A stretch of DNA of 64,000 nt. It comes from Paracidovorax sp031843945 (GTDB taxonomy: Bacteria > Pseudomonadota > Gammaproteobacteria > Burkholderiales > Burkholderiaceae_C). The DNA lies in contig NZ_JAVTJJ010000001.1 in the NCBI RefSeq assembly GCF_031843945.1, forward strand, positions 434,001 to 498,000. The letters are read 5' to 3'. Below the pieces are notes generated by a model. The model saw only the letters and a list, made by a program, of their open reading frames with translations, made no database searches and was not told where the DNA came from. Position numbers and translations under genes: made by a program. Positions 46,054 to 54,796 of this stretch are shown piece after piece (within the stretch, counting starts at the first letter, position 1; each line of letters starts with the position of its first letter).

Positions 46054-48186
46054 TCAGGGATGGGGGTAAAGCCCGCCCGAGATGGTGTCCGGCTCGGCCC
46101 CGCCGTCACGCTCAAAACGTGCGGGCATGGGCGGCGCCAGCGCTCCCATCACCGTGCGTACCTTGGCGACCAGCGCCTGCGCGTCGAAAGGCTTGACCAG
46201 CAATTCCATCTGCGCACCCAGAAAGTTGGGGTTCATGGCGGCCTGCTCGGCATAGCCCGTCATCAGAATCACCCGGATGCCGGGCAGCTTCTCGCGGGCA
46301 AAGTCCGCCACCTGCCGGCCGTTCGGGCCGGGCAGGCCCACGTCGGACAGCAGCAGGTCGAAATGCAATGCGCCCGACAGCAGCGCCATGGCCTCGGTGC
46401 CGCTGGCGGCCTGCATGACCTGAAAGCCCATGTCGCGCAGCAGCTCGACGGCCAGCGACCGCACGGTCTCGTCGTCTTCCACCACCAGCGTCGAGTCAGG
46501 GCGCTTGTCGGCCGGCTGGCTGTCCAGAAAGTCCTGCGCTGGCTGGTCCAGCGACGCCTCGGTGCGCACAAAGTACAGGTGCACGCGCGTGCCCTCGCCC
46601 ACCGTGCTGTCGATCACCGCCATGCCGCCCGTCTGCCGCATGTAGCCGTAGATCATCGACAGCCCCAGCCCGGTGCCCTGGCCGATGGGTTTGGTGGTGA
46701 AGAAGGGGTCGAACGCCCGGTCGATCACGTCGCGCGGCATGCCCATGCCGGTGTCGGCCACGGTCACGCACACGTAGTCGCCCGGCTCCAGGCCCTCGTG
46801 CAGGCCGGCCTGCTGCGACCCCAGCGAGCAGTTGCGCACGCTGATGCGGATCTGCCCGCCGGCTGGCATGGCGTCGCGGGCGTTGATGGCCAGGTTGAGG
46901 ATGGCGCTCTCGAACTGGTGCGCGTCGGTCAGCGCGCGCCAGCAGTAGGCATCGACATCCATCGTCAGACCGATGTTTTCACCGCAGGTTGTGCGCAGCA
47001 CCGGCTCCAGCCCCTGCAGCGACTCGCCCAGATCCACCGCGCGGGACGCCAGCGGCTGGCGGCGCGAAAAAGCCAGCAGCCGCTGCGTGAGTGAGCCGGC
47101 CCGTTTGGCCGCTGACAGCCCCGCCTCCACATAGCGCCCGATGTCGCCGTAGCGCTGCTGCGCCATGCGTTGGCGAATCAGTTGCAGCGGCAGCACAACG
47201 CCCTGCAGCATGTTGTTCAGGTCGTGCGCAATGCCGCCGGTCAACTGGCCGACGGCTTCCATCTTCTGGCTTTGGCGCAGGCGCTCCTCGGCGTCGTGCA
47301 GCGCCTCTACCTGCGCGCGCTCCTGCGTCACGTCGCGCCCCACGCCCTGGATGAAGCCCTCAGCAGGCACCGCCGTCCAGGCGATCCAGCGGTCGGCGCC
47401 GCTGCGGTGGCGGTAACGCTGCGTGGTCTGGCTGCGCTCTGCGCCGCTGCGCAAACTGCCCAACTCGGACAAGATGTTGCCGGTCTCGTCGGAATGCGCG
47501 AACGACAGGATGTGCCTGCCCACGGTTTCTTCCTCGGACCAGCCCAGCGCAGCGGTCCACGCCGGGTTGACGGTGACGATGACGCCGTCAAAGCGCAGCA
47601 CGATCAGCAGCGCCTCTGCGCTGTGCCACAGCCGGTTGCGGTCGGCGGTACGGGCGGCCACCTGCGTCTCCAGCGACATGTTCTGGTCGCGCAGCCGGCG
47701 CTCGGCGATCACCTTGCCGGTGGTTTCCAGCACGGTGTCCAGCAGGCCGACCACATGGCCGTGCTCGTCGCGCAGCGGGCTGTAGCAGAAGGTGAAGAAC
47801 GCCTGCTCGGACACGCCGTAGCGGTTGATCTGCAACTCGTAGTCTTCGATGAAGGTGGAGTCGCCGGCGTAGGCACTCTCGACGATGGGCAGGATGGTGG
47901 GCCAGATTTCACCCCACACCTCGCTGCAGGGACGGCCCAACGCCTCGGGCTTCTCGCCCAGGATCGCCCCGTACGCGTCGTTGTAGAACAGGAATTGCTG
48001 CGGCCCCCACATCAGGCACGCAGCTATGCGGTTGGCCAGCATCGACTCCAACGCCATTCGCAACGCGAGCGGCCATTGCTCCATGGGGCCCAGAGGATGC
48101 CGATGCCAATCGTACTGGCGCACCTTCGCGCTCATCTGGCCAGGAGCTTTCGGAAAGTCGGGCGGCGATGACGGGACAGCAGACAT
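46054..48186 (-). CDS. Hybrid sensor histidine kinase with PAS domains and receiver
   Basis: This soluble hybrid kinase has 710 residues and no membrane helix. An N-terminal PAS-like region (about 30-170, with FYNDAYGAILGEKPEALG) is followed by a second PAS (about 195-310) and the HisKA phosphoacceptor H321 in GIAHDLNNML. The HATPase domain contains LNLAINARDAMP, DTGMGMP and GTGLGLSM. A C-terminal receiver has phospho-accepting D615 in LLLSDVGLPGPNG and the conserved K in LLVKPFDA. No separate response regulator is adjacent. The ATG at 48186 is preferred; the frame is open 54 codons upstream. Confidence 0.9.
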   Translation of the reverse strand: MSAVPSSPPDFPKAPGQMSAKVRQYDWHRHPLGPMEQWPLALRMALESMLANRIAACLMWGPQQFLFYNDAYGAILGEKPEALGRPCSEVWGEIWPTILPIVESAYAGDSTFIEDYELQINRYGVSEQAFFTFCYSPLRDEHGHVVGLLDTVLETTGKVIAERRLRDQNMSLETQVAARTADRNRLWHSAEALLIVLRFDGVIVTVNPAWTAALGWSEEETVGRHILSFAHSDETGNILSELGSLRSGAERSQTTQRYRHRSGADRWIAWTAVPAEGFIQGVGRDVTQERAQVEALHDAEERLRQSQKMEAVGQLTGGIAHDLNNMLQGVVLPLQLIRQRMAQQRYGDIGRYVEAGLSAAKRAGSLTQRLLAFSRRQPLASRAVDLGESLQGLEPVLRTTCGENIGLTMDVDAYCWRALTDAHQFESAILNLAINARDAMPAGGQIRISVRNCSLGSQQAGLHEGLEPGDYVCVTVADTGMGMPRDVIDRAFDPFFTTKPIGQGTGLGLSMIYGYMRQTGGMAVIDSTVGEGTRVHLYFVRTEASLDQPAQDFLDSQPADKRPDSTLVVEDDETVRSLAVELLRDMGFQVMQAASGTEAMALLSGALHFDLLLSDVGLPGPNGRQVADFAREKLPGIRVILMTGYAEQAAMNPNFLGAQMELLVKPFDAQALVAKVRTVMGALAPPMPARFERDGGAEPDTISGGLYPHP

Positions 48187-48390
48187 GAAAAGTGAGCGAG
48201 CGGCGCGGGCAGGCGCGAGTGGGAAGACCAGCGCCGCTTGCACGGCGCCCAGGGGCCTAAAGTCTAAATGCGAATCTTCGCCGCCCGCTTTACCCTGCCC
48301 GGCCGTGCGTTTCTGCGGCCGCTCCACCTGCGCTTGCCGCGCCGCCATGGCGCACCTGCATGGCCAACACGGTCACGGCCCCAATTCATT

Positions 48391-48456
48391 TCGCTATGTT
48401 TTTAATAGCGTACTGCGCTTACACATCAAGCGCTGCAGGCCCTTTTGACCCCAAAA
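48391..48456 (+). repeat. Comamonadaceae palindromic repeat, copy 6
   Basis: CGCTATGTTTTTAATAGCGT, CTGCGCTTACACATCAAGCG, then CTGCAGGCCCTTTTGACCCC. It ends at the point where the homology to a molybdopterin oxidoreductase begins. Confidence 0.85.
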
Positions 48457-48723
48457 CCGGTCAGCGCACGGCCACGCCCCGTTCACCTGTTGCTGCGCGC
48501 GGTGGACGGCTACACCGTCGCCGTGAGCCTGGCCGACGCACGGGCCTGGCGCATGATCGTCGCCACCCACATCGACGGCCAGCCCATGGCCCTTGGCGGC
48601 CTGGGCCCGCAGTGGGCGGTGTACGACGCCGACGTGCTGCCCGCCTTCAAGGACAAGCCGGTGAAGGAACGCTTTGGCGTGTGCCCCTGGGGGCTGTATC
48701 ACATCGAGGTGAAAACGGCCTGA
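48445..48723 (+). pseudogene. 3' remnant of a molybdopterin-dependent oxidoreductase
   Basis: The frame encodes HLLLRAVDGYTVAVSLADAR, DGQPMALGGLGPQWAVYD and a final PWGLYHIEV. These match the C-terminal half of small YedY/SUOX-type molybdopterin-binding proteins, which are usually about 150-170 residues. Only about 75 residues remain. There is no ATG at the start (the first possible start is a TTG inside the repeat) and an in-frame TAG lies at 48406. Copy 6 of the palindromic repeat covers the place where the missing N-terminal half should be. A shortened functional gene is possible but unlikely. Confidence 0.6.
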
Positions 48724-48735
48724 GGGTCTGCAGTG

Positions 48736-48798
48736 CTCTTTTTTCGATAGCTGCCAGCGCTTATCCCATAAGCGCTAGAGCCCTATTTCTTCCATAAA
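48736..48798 (+). repeat. Comamonadaceae palindromic repeat, copy 7
   Basis: GCTCTTTTTTCGATAGCTGC, AGCGCTTATCCCATAAGCGC, then TAGAGCCCTATTTCTTCCAT. It lies between the oxidoreductase remnant and the 3' end of the convergent MFS gene. Confidence 0.9.
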
Positions 48799-48812
48799 TC
48801 ATCTGTGCCGCA

Positions 48813-50048
48813 TTAACCGGTCCGCCGCGCCATCCGTACCGCCAGCGCGGCCAGCGACCCCGCCGTGGCCAGGCCCACCACGCCCAGCCAGCCCCACTGC
48901 GCCAAGGCCAGGCTGCCCAGCGCGGCCCCCGCCGACATGCCGATGAACATGCCCGTGAACAGCAGCGCATTGAGCCGGCTGCGCGCGGCAGGGTCGATGC
49001 CGTACACGATGGTCTGGTGCGCCACCAGCGTGGCCTGCACGCCGAAGTCGAAGCCGATGGCACTGGCCACGATCAACGCCAGCTGCGCCTGGGCCGGCAG
49101 CAACGGCGCCAGCGCCATCAAGGCGAACGATGCGGCCGCCAGCCCGGCGCCGTAGCGGGTCACCACCTCGGGCCCGCGCTTGTCGGCCAGGCGACCGGCC
49201 AACGGCGCAGCCAAGGCACCCGCCGCACCGGCCAGGCCAAACGCCCCGGCCGCCGCCGTGCCCAGGTCAAACTGGTGGTGCAGCATGACCGCCAGCGTGG
49301 ACCAGAACGCGCTGAAGCCCACCGCCAGCAGCCCCTGCGCCCAGGTCGCGCGGCGCAGCGCGCCGTGCTGGCGCCACAACGCCACCATCGAGCCGAGCAG
49401 CGCGCCGTAGCCCAGCTGCGTGGTGGGTGCAAAACGCGGCAGCCCGCGCCACACCGCCACCGTCAGCAGCGCAATCGCCACGGCCGCCGCCACATACACC
49501 GTGCGCCAGCCCCACTGCTGCGCCACAAAGCCGCTGACCACGCGCGACAGCAAGATGCCCAGCAGCAGCCCCGTCATTACCGTGCCCACCATGCGACCGC
49601 GCTGTGCGGCCGGGGCCAGCGTGGCTGCGGCCGGCACCACGTCTTGCGCCACCGTGGCCGCCAGGCCCACGGCCAGGCTGGCCGCCAGCAGCGCGCCCAT
49701 GCCCGGTGCCAGCCCGCTCAGCAGCAAGGCGAGCATCAGCGCCACCGACTTGATGACGATGATGCGGCGCCGGTCATACCGGTCACCCAGCGGGGCCAGC
49801 AGCAGAATGCCCAGCGCATACCCCAGTTGCGTGAGTGTGGGCACCAGGCCCACCACGCGGCTGTCGGCCTGCATGTCGGGCCCCAGCACGCCCAATATGG
49901 GCTGGCTGTAATAGAGCGACGCCACGCTCAGGCCCGCCGTGGTGGCCAACAGCAGCAACAGCGGCGTGCTTACCGCACCCTCGGCCGGAGGCTGCTCTGG
50001 CGCCGCGCCCATGGCAGGGCTTGCATGCACGTTTCGAATGGAAGACAT
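48813..50048 (-). CDS. Major facilitator superfamily permease
   Basis: This 411-residue inner-membrane transporter has twelve predicted helices. The cytoplasmic loop between helices 2 and 3 reads APLGDRYDRRR, a form of the MFS motif A, and the second-half copy is AGRLADKRG. The block TTAGLSVASLYYSQPILG near the N-terminus is typical of a group of uncharacterised MFS drug or metabolite exporters. It is divergent from a LysR regulator 98 bases away, which probably controls it. Substrate unknown. Confidence 0.88.
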   Translation of the reverse strand: MSSIRNVHASPAMGAAPEQPPAEGAVSTPLLLLLATTAGLSVASLYYSQPILGVLGPDMQADSRVVGLVPTLTQLGYALGILLLAPLGDRYDRRRIIVIKSVALMLALLLSGLAPGMGALLAASLAVGLAATVAQDVVPAAATLAPAAQRGRMVGTVMTGLLLGILLSRVVSGFVAQQWGWRTVYVAAAVAIALLTVAVWRGLPRFAPTTQLGYGALLGSMVALWRQHGALRRATWAQGLLAVGFSAFWSTLAVMLHHQFDLGTAAAGAFGLAGAAGALAAPLAGRLADKRGPEVVTRYGAGLAAASFALMALAPLLPAQAQLALIVASAIGFDFGVQATLVAHQTIVYGIDPAARSRLNALLFTGMFIGMSAGAALGSLALAQWGWLGVVGLATAGSLAALAVRMARRTG

Positions 50049-50146
50049 CTCGACACCTGTTCAGCAAAAAGCAATGCCGCGATTGTTCTTGCGCGATCGC
50101 CCTATGGGTAGTGGGCTGGGCTGCAGATTTGTTATACGCTGGGCGC

Positions 50147-51082
50147 ATGACCATCGCCCTGCCACCTGGCGCCGACCGCATCGAGCTGATGCAGACCTTC
50201 ATCCGCATCGTGGAGACCGGCAGCCTGTCTGCCGCAGCCCAGCAACTGGGCACCAGCCAGCCCACCGTGAGCCGCCGCCTGCAGGCGCTGGAGCGCAGCC
50301 TGGGCATCAAGCTGCTGCAGCGGTCCACCCATGTGATGAAGTTGACGGAGGACGGCGAACGCTGCTTTGCCCACGCCAAGGCCCTGCTGGAAGACTGGCG
50401 CGCCATGGAAGACGACCTGCGCGGCACGGCCGACACCCCGCGCGGCACCCTGCGCGTGCTGGCGCCGCACGCCTTCGGGCAAGACCAGTTCATCGCCCCG
50501 CTGATGGGCTACTTGCACCGCTACCCCGAGGTGGATGTGGAGTGGATGCTGCACGACCGCCGCCCCAACTTCATCGCCGAAGGCATCGACTGCGCCATCC
50601 AGGTCGGCGCCGTGGACGACCCCTCGGTGGTGGCAGTGCGCCTGGCCGAAATACCCCGCATCGTGCTCGCCTCCCCCGCCCTGATGGCCGGCCGGCCGAC
50701 GCCAGCACATGCGCAGGACCTGCAGCAACTGCCCTGGCTGGCGCTGAGCACGTTCTACCGGCGCGAAGTCACGCTGACGCACGAGCCCAGCGGCGAAGCC
50801 CACACCTTCGGCATCACGCCCCGGCTGGCGACGGACAGTCTGTACGCCCTGCGCAGCGCCGCCCTGGGCGGGTTGGGGGCGTGCATTTCATCGGCGTGGA
50901 TCGTGGATGCGGATGTGCGCCAGGGGCACCTGCTGCATCTGGTGCCGACATGGCATGCGGCGCCGCTGCCGGTGTACTTGGTGTACCCGTATGCGCGTTT
51001 TTATCCGGCGCGGTTGCGGTTGTTTCTGGAGGCGATGCGGGGGGCTATGCCGGGGTTGGTGGGGATGCGGGCGGTGGGGTGA
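50147..51082 (+). CDS. LysR-family transcriptional regulator, probable regulator of the MFS gene
   Basis: This 311-residue protein has the winged helix FIRIVETGSLSAAAQQLGTS, then QPTVSRRLQALERSLGIKLL, and an effector domain with GTLRVLAPHAFGQDQFIAPL and ALGGLGACISSAWIV. The start at 50147 gives the usual 12-15 residues before the helix-turn-helix. A TATACG box 11 bases upstream suggests a very short leader. The last 100 bases are G-rich compared with neighbours but still in frame. Confidence 0.9.
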   Translation: MTIALPPGADRIELMQTFIRIVETGSLSAAAQQLGTSQPTVSRRLQALERSLGIKLLQRSTHVMKLTEDGERCFAHAKALLEDWRAMEDDLRGTADTPRGTLRVLAPHAFGQDQFIAPLMGYLHRYPEVDVEWMLHDRRPNFIAEGIDCAIQVGAVDDPSVVAVRLAEIPRIVLASPALMAGRPTPAHAQDLQQLPWLALSTFYRREVTLTHEPSGEAHTFGITPRLATDSLYALRSAALGGLGACISSAWIVDADVRQGHLLHLVPTWHAAPLPVYLVYPYARFYPARLRLFLEAMRGAMPGLVGMRAVG

Positions 51083-51178
51083 GTAACTGCCTGTGGGGCA
51101 AGTGAAAACAGACTCTCAACGTCGTGTGGAGAATGATCGGGTGGTCTAACCAATCGTTGATGTTTGAATTCATGGCGC

Positions 51179-52353
51179 CTAGTTGCGATTAAACGCGTCG
51201 GACCTCGCCTTCTGCCAAGCAGCCACGGAATACCATTCCTCTCTTCGCAATCGATCCGGGCATATTGTGGTTTTTGAGAGCAGTACCCCAAGCCTATCGA
51301 AGCAGTACCGCTCGGCGTATAGGCTTAGATGCCAAGTTGCCACTGCCAGCGATTTCGACCGTTCTGCGACCTCATCGAACGAAGGAACTTCGACGCGAAT
51401 TGCTTCAAATCCATGCATAAGGGCCATGAATCTTCCGGCCGTATTCATGCTAATTGCGGGGGCTCGCGCCGTAATGAGAAAAGTCAATATCTCCCAAGCC
51501 TCATTTTCCATAGGGAGGGCGGCTGCTACAGCTCGTTCCATTACAGATTCCACATTCGAGGTAGGTACTGCATAGTCAAGGGGTTCCATAGCCATATACG
51601 GTGGATTTTCATTATCTAAGGGATACCTGCGCGAAAAAATAGACTTTCCTTCTACGCAGCCGTGGCTAGAACGAAATAACACGCTCTGTCGGGAAAGGAG
51701 TGATAGACAAAAGCGCACCCGATCGAACTGATTTGAAATTTTTTCCAATTCCGTCGGGGGGCATTTAAAAAAATGGTCGCAAATGTACCTGCAACTCCAC
51801 TAAAGGTATCGGCTTGGTGATCGAAAACAGAGTTCCAATAACGATAAAAGGTGATGAGCCCGATTTCCGTCTCAATACCAAATATTGGATGAGCATCAGC
51901 CAACTTCCCTCAGCCAAGAGGACGCATTTTTTGCGTCAACTTTGGATTAGTCAGATGAACAGTGAAAACTTCCTCTTTTGGGATATTTTCTATATTCTTC
52001 GATCGGCTTATATCCAGCCATTCAATATGCAACAGTTCGATTACAGAACGGCCGAACTCTGTCAAATTTGCGCTTGTCTGTGTGTATCACTGCCAATGCA
52101 GCCCTCTCATATGAACAGTAATGGGGCCAGGAGGGCGTTGCGTAGTGCCTTCAAACGTGCACGCATTGGCAAGCGAGGGGGCCGGCATTGCCGAGTGAGG
52201 AATGGAAAGCTCAACAAATATTCGTTCGTGACTAGCTACAGGAAACGAAAGTCGGCAGTGCACACCTATTGTGTTGCCATGTTCATCTTTCAATTTGCCA
52301 TCAAGCTCAAGTTCACGTGGGTGCATGAAATGCCCTGCCATGTTGCCTTCCAT
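51179..52353 (-). pseudogene. Unknown protein gene, interrupted by two in-frame TGA codons and one frameshift
   Basis: Read on the minus strand from an ATG at 52353, or the one at 52341 with GGAAGG before it, one frame gives a protein-like stretch (RELELDGKLKDEHGNTIG, CRLSFPVASHERIFVELSIP) to a TGA at 52089-52087. The same frame continues with NLTEFGRSVIELLHIEWLDI and EEVFTVHLTNPKLTQKMRP to a second TGA, then LADAHPIFGIETEIGLITFY. At a run of seven T (about 51770) the frame must shift by one to continue into ELEKISNQFDRVRFCLSLLS. From there it is open to the TAG at 51179. The joined product would be about 390 residues. I recognise no family. Base composition is clearly lower in GC than the surroundings, suggesting transfer. 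Loss of function is likely. Confidence 0.6.
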
Positions 52354-52599
52354 TACCGTTTTGTGTCTTTCCCAGTCTATCTAAGCAAACAGGCTCTGAT
52401 CCCTGTAGTTAAAGTCAGCCGCCACTGATCATTTCGTCATCTCACACACAACCGCTACGAGCCCCGCCTTCTATTCCGCCGTCGCAGGCGACACGGCTGC
52501 GGTGGTGCAGCATGCGCCCATCTACTCACCGCCATGCAGCAGCTTGACTGGCGAGGCGGCGGCAATGTTGGAGGTCACCCCGCCACCCCGGTAACCCCC
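52354..52599. other. Gap without recognisable gene
   Basis: This 246-base stretch lies between the start of the broken AT-rich gene and the hipA-like stop. The left 80 bases are AT-rich and probably hold the broken gene's promoter. The right part returns to high GC. I see no RNA gene, repeat or convincing small frame. Confidence 0.5.
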
Positions 52600-53958
52600 T
52601 CAAAGCACGAGCCGCCCAACACGCTCTGCCGCCACCGCCACATGGCGCAGCAACTCAGCCTTGCACACGTCGAACCCCGCGCTGAATTCATCTTCGTCCT
52701 CCAACCGGCGAACAAACACCTGCGCCATCACAAGCGCCTCTTTCCAAGCCGCCGCGCTGACCTGCTCCCCCACCGTCAGTTCAAGCGCCCGATCTGGCAA
52801 GCCTCCTCCGGCAGTGGGTGCAAACGCCATGGGCGTCATGTCATAAGCCGGCGCCAGTTCATAAGGCCTGCGCCCGTCTGACAAACACGAGAGATTGCCG
52901 CTGTGCATGTCGGTGTTGCCGATCAGGGTGCCAAACGCCCACAGCAGACAGGCGGTGTCAAAGGCCTGGGGGGTGATGACCCCTTCCTTCAACAACCCCC
53001 TGGCGATAACCGGCCAGTTGCCGCCGCTGCCGACAAATTCGGCATCCAGCGCCGCGAAGGAGTGCAGCGCCCTTCGTCCGCGAGTACCCAGCCGGTCAAA
53101 CCGCTGCACTTCCAGAAATCGTTGCGTGCCGTGCATCCAGGTCATTGACTGCGCGGCAGCCACGCTATGGTCCCGCAGCACCTGCAGCGCGATGTGCTCG
53201 GCCAGCAGCAGGTCGCGCCAGCGCTCGCTGACGGGGGTGTCGAGTTCTGCGGTGAACTTGACCATCACGTGCGCGGCGGTGCCATCGGCATGCTGTGCGT
53301 AGGCGGTGAACTTGGGCTGCTCGCCGGCGGCTGAGGAGCCCGCCACTTCGCCGCGCGCGGCCATGTCGGCAAGCTGGGCGTAGGTGTGCAGCTTTTGCGC
53401 GGCTGCCATCGGCACAGGGTCGGGCGCGTTGACGAACTGGTCGCGCGCTATGCGGCCGATGAGCAGGTTGCCGGGCATGTCGTCGCCCTGGTCGAGGATG
53501 GCGCGCAGCGCGTGGGTGTCGCTCCAGTCACCCAGCCGCTCGGGCAGGCCCAGGCGCTGGCCGTGCCGCTGGCAGTACGCGCGCCCCAGGTAACCCTGCG
53601 GGCGCATGTCGTAGATCCACCAGGGCAGGCCGTCGCTGTGGAGCCTAGCCCCACCCGCCTCGATCATGACAAAGCCATCTGGGCTGACCGGAACCAGGGT
53701 GCCTAGCGTTTCCAGTGCGCCCTGGGCGGTGACGCGGTACACCGTGGCCCGCAGATCGGCGCGCAGGTGGTCTCGAAGCGTGTATTGAATAGATCTCGCA
53801 GCGCCAAAATGCACCACCTCTTCACCCAACGCACTGAGCGCCCTGGACACCGTGGGCTGGCTGATTTTCAGTGCCTGACCCAGTGTCTGCGCCCGGGCGG
53901 GGCCGGAGCGCAGCAGGTTTCGGATCGCATCGGCATGGGTCTGGGCGGCGGATGGCAT
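52600..53958 (-). CDS. yjjJ: HipA-family kinase toxin, YjjJ type
   Basis: This predicted serine/threonine kinase of the HipA toxin family has 452 residues. Unlike classical HipA it carries its own N-terminal winged helix-turn-helix (ALKISQPTVSRALSALG, about 30-48). The kinase part has the glycine-rich loop region GEQPKFTAY, the lysine in AHVMVKF, the catalytic loop GNTDMHSGNLS and the metal-binding AYDMTPM. No hipB antitoxin gene is adjacent. In E. coli, YjjJ is toxic when overproduced and can be countered by HipB of another locus. Short direct repeats sit just upstream, so the fused DNA-binding domain may repress its own gene. Confidence 0.85.
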   Translation of the reverse strand: MPSAAQTHADAIRNLLRSGPARAQTLGQALKISQPTVSRALSALGEEVVHFGAARSIQYTLRDHLRADLRATVYRVTAQGALETLGTLVPVSPDGFVMIEAGGARLHSDGLPWWIYDMRPQGYLGRAYCQRHGQRLGLPERLGDWSDTHALRAILDQGDDMPGNLLIGRIARDQFVNAPDPVPMAAAQKLHTYAQLADMAARGEVAGSSAAGEQPKFTAYAQHADGTAAHVMVKFTAELDTPVSERWRDLLLAEHIALQVLRDHSVAAAQSMTWMHGTQRFLEVQRFDRLGTRGRRALHSFAALDAEFVGSGGNWPVIARGLLKEGVITPQAFDTACLLWAFGTLIGNTDMHSGNLSCLSDGRRPYELAPAYDMTPMAFAPTAGGGLPDRALELTVGEQVSAAAWKEALVMAQVFVRRLEDEDEFSAGFDVCKAELLRHVAVAAERVGRLVL

Positions 53959-53992
53959 GCGCTCAGAATACCCCCTTTTTGAATCAAAATTT

Positions 53993-54013
53993 GAATAGAT
54001 AAAAGAATAGATA
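53993..54013. promoter_or_regulatory. Direct repeats in the yjjJ promoter region
   Basis: GAATAGATA occurs twice with a 12-base period (53993-54001 and 54005-54013), preceded by a related TTTGAATCAAAATTTGAAT. The tract is strikingly AT-rich and begins 35 bases upstream of the toxin ATG, a good position for an operator. Confidence 0.45.
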
Positions 54014-54167
54014 TTTGACAGATTTCTTCAATCTCGAAAATGTCCGTTTGGTTTGGGCTTGTTCAAACTTTGCGCAGCCCCTCAAAATTTCCGGGTGAAC
54101 GGTCTAAGCATGTGCTGCCAGATCCGTCGTTATGGGGAGGGTTGTGGCATCAGTGTCGGCCTAAACG

Positions 54168-54232
54168 CTCTCATTTCAATAGCTGCTAGCGCTTACCTAT
54201 CAAGCGCCAGAGTCATTTTTCATATTCAAGCT
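54168..54232 (+). repeat. Comamonadaceae palindromic repeat, copy 8
   Basis: CTCATTTCAATAGCTGCTAG, CGCTTACCTATCAAGCGCCA, then GAGTCATTTTTCATATTCAA. It lies between the 3' end of the ssuA remnant and the yjjJ promoter. Confidence 0.85.
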
Positions 54233-54245
54233 CGCAACCACACGC

Positions 54246-54796
54246 TCATGCAGCCCCTTGCCAAACCCCTGCATCCGTAATCCCCGCCCCATCCACCCGC
54301 ACCGGCAGGATCCCATCCCGCGCAGACCGGTCCGCCACCGTCTGCAGCGCTGCCACATCCGCGTGCGTCACCGGCCGGGTGGCGATGGCCGCGCGGCTGG
54401 TGATGATGCGTGAGGCCTCGATGGGCAGCCGGGTGAGCTGCGTGTAGACCTGCGCATACGCCTCGCGATTGGCCAGGGCCCAGTCGCCGGCGCGGGCCAG
54501 GCGGTCGAGGTACTGCACGATGGCGACGCGCTTGGCCGGGTCGGCCAGGGCCGCCTCGGTGGCGGTGATGAAGCCCAGGGCGGTGTTGATGCCGCGCCCG
54601 TCGCGCAGGATGCGGCCGCCTTGCTGCAGGGCCATGGTGTAGTACGGGTCGAAGATGGCCCAGGCGTCGATCTGCCTGGATGCAAAGGCGGCGGCTGCGT
54701 CGGTGGGCAGCACGAACTTGATCGTCCCTTCTTCGCGGTTGACGCCCGCCTCTTCCAGCGCGCCGTACAGCTGATATTGCGAGATGCTGGCAGCAA
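54246..54796 (-). pseudogene. C-terminal remnant of an aliphatic-sulfonate ABC transporter binding protein (ssuA)
   Basis: The frame reads ISQYQLYGALEEAGVN, VLPTDAAAAFASRQIDAWAI and FDPYYTMALQQGGRILRDG, matching the C-terminal half of SsuA-type periplasmic binding proteins, which also carry signal peptides and an N-terminal lobe missing here. Upstream it runs straight into the truncated ssuD remnant at about 54788-54796, in a different frame. The stop at 54246 looks original. No SsuB or SsuC gene is in the window. Confidence 0.75.

Noticed and set aside
51001..51291. Small minus-strand frame overlapping the end of the LysR gene
   Set aside because: It overlaps two better-supported frames and its Arg/Pro-rich product has no protein-like features.
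52087..52089. TGA codons in the broken 51-52 kb gene as selenocysteine codons
   Set aside because: A frameshift is needed as well, there is no cysteine-homologue information, and no SECIS-like hairpin was evident just after either TGA. Decay or sequence error is simpler.
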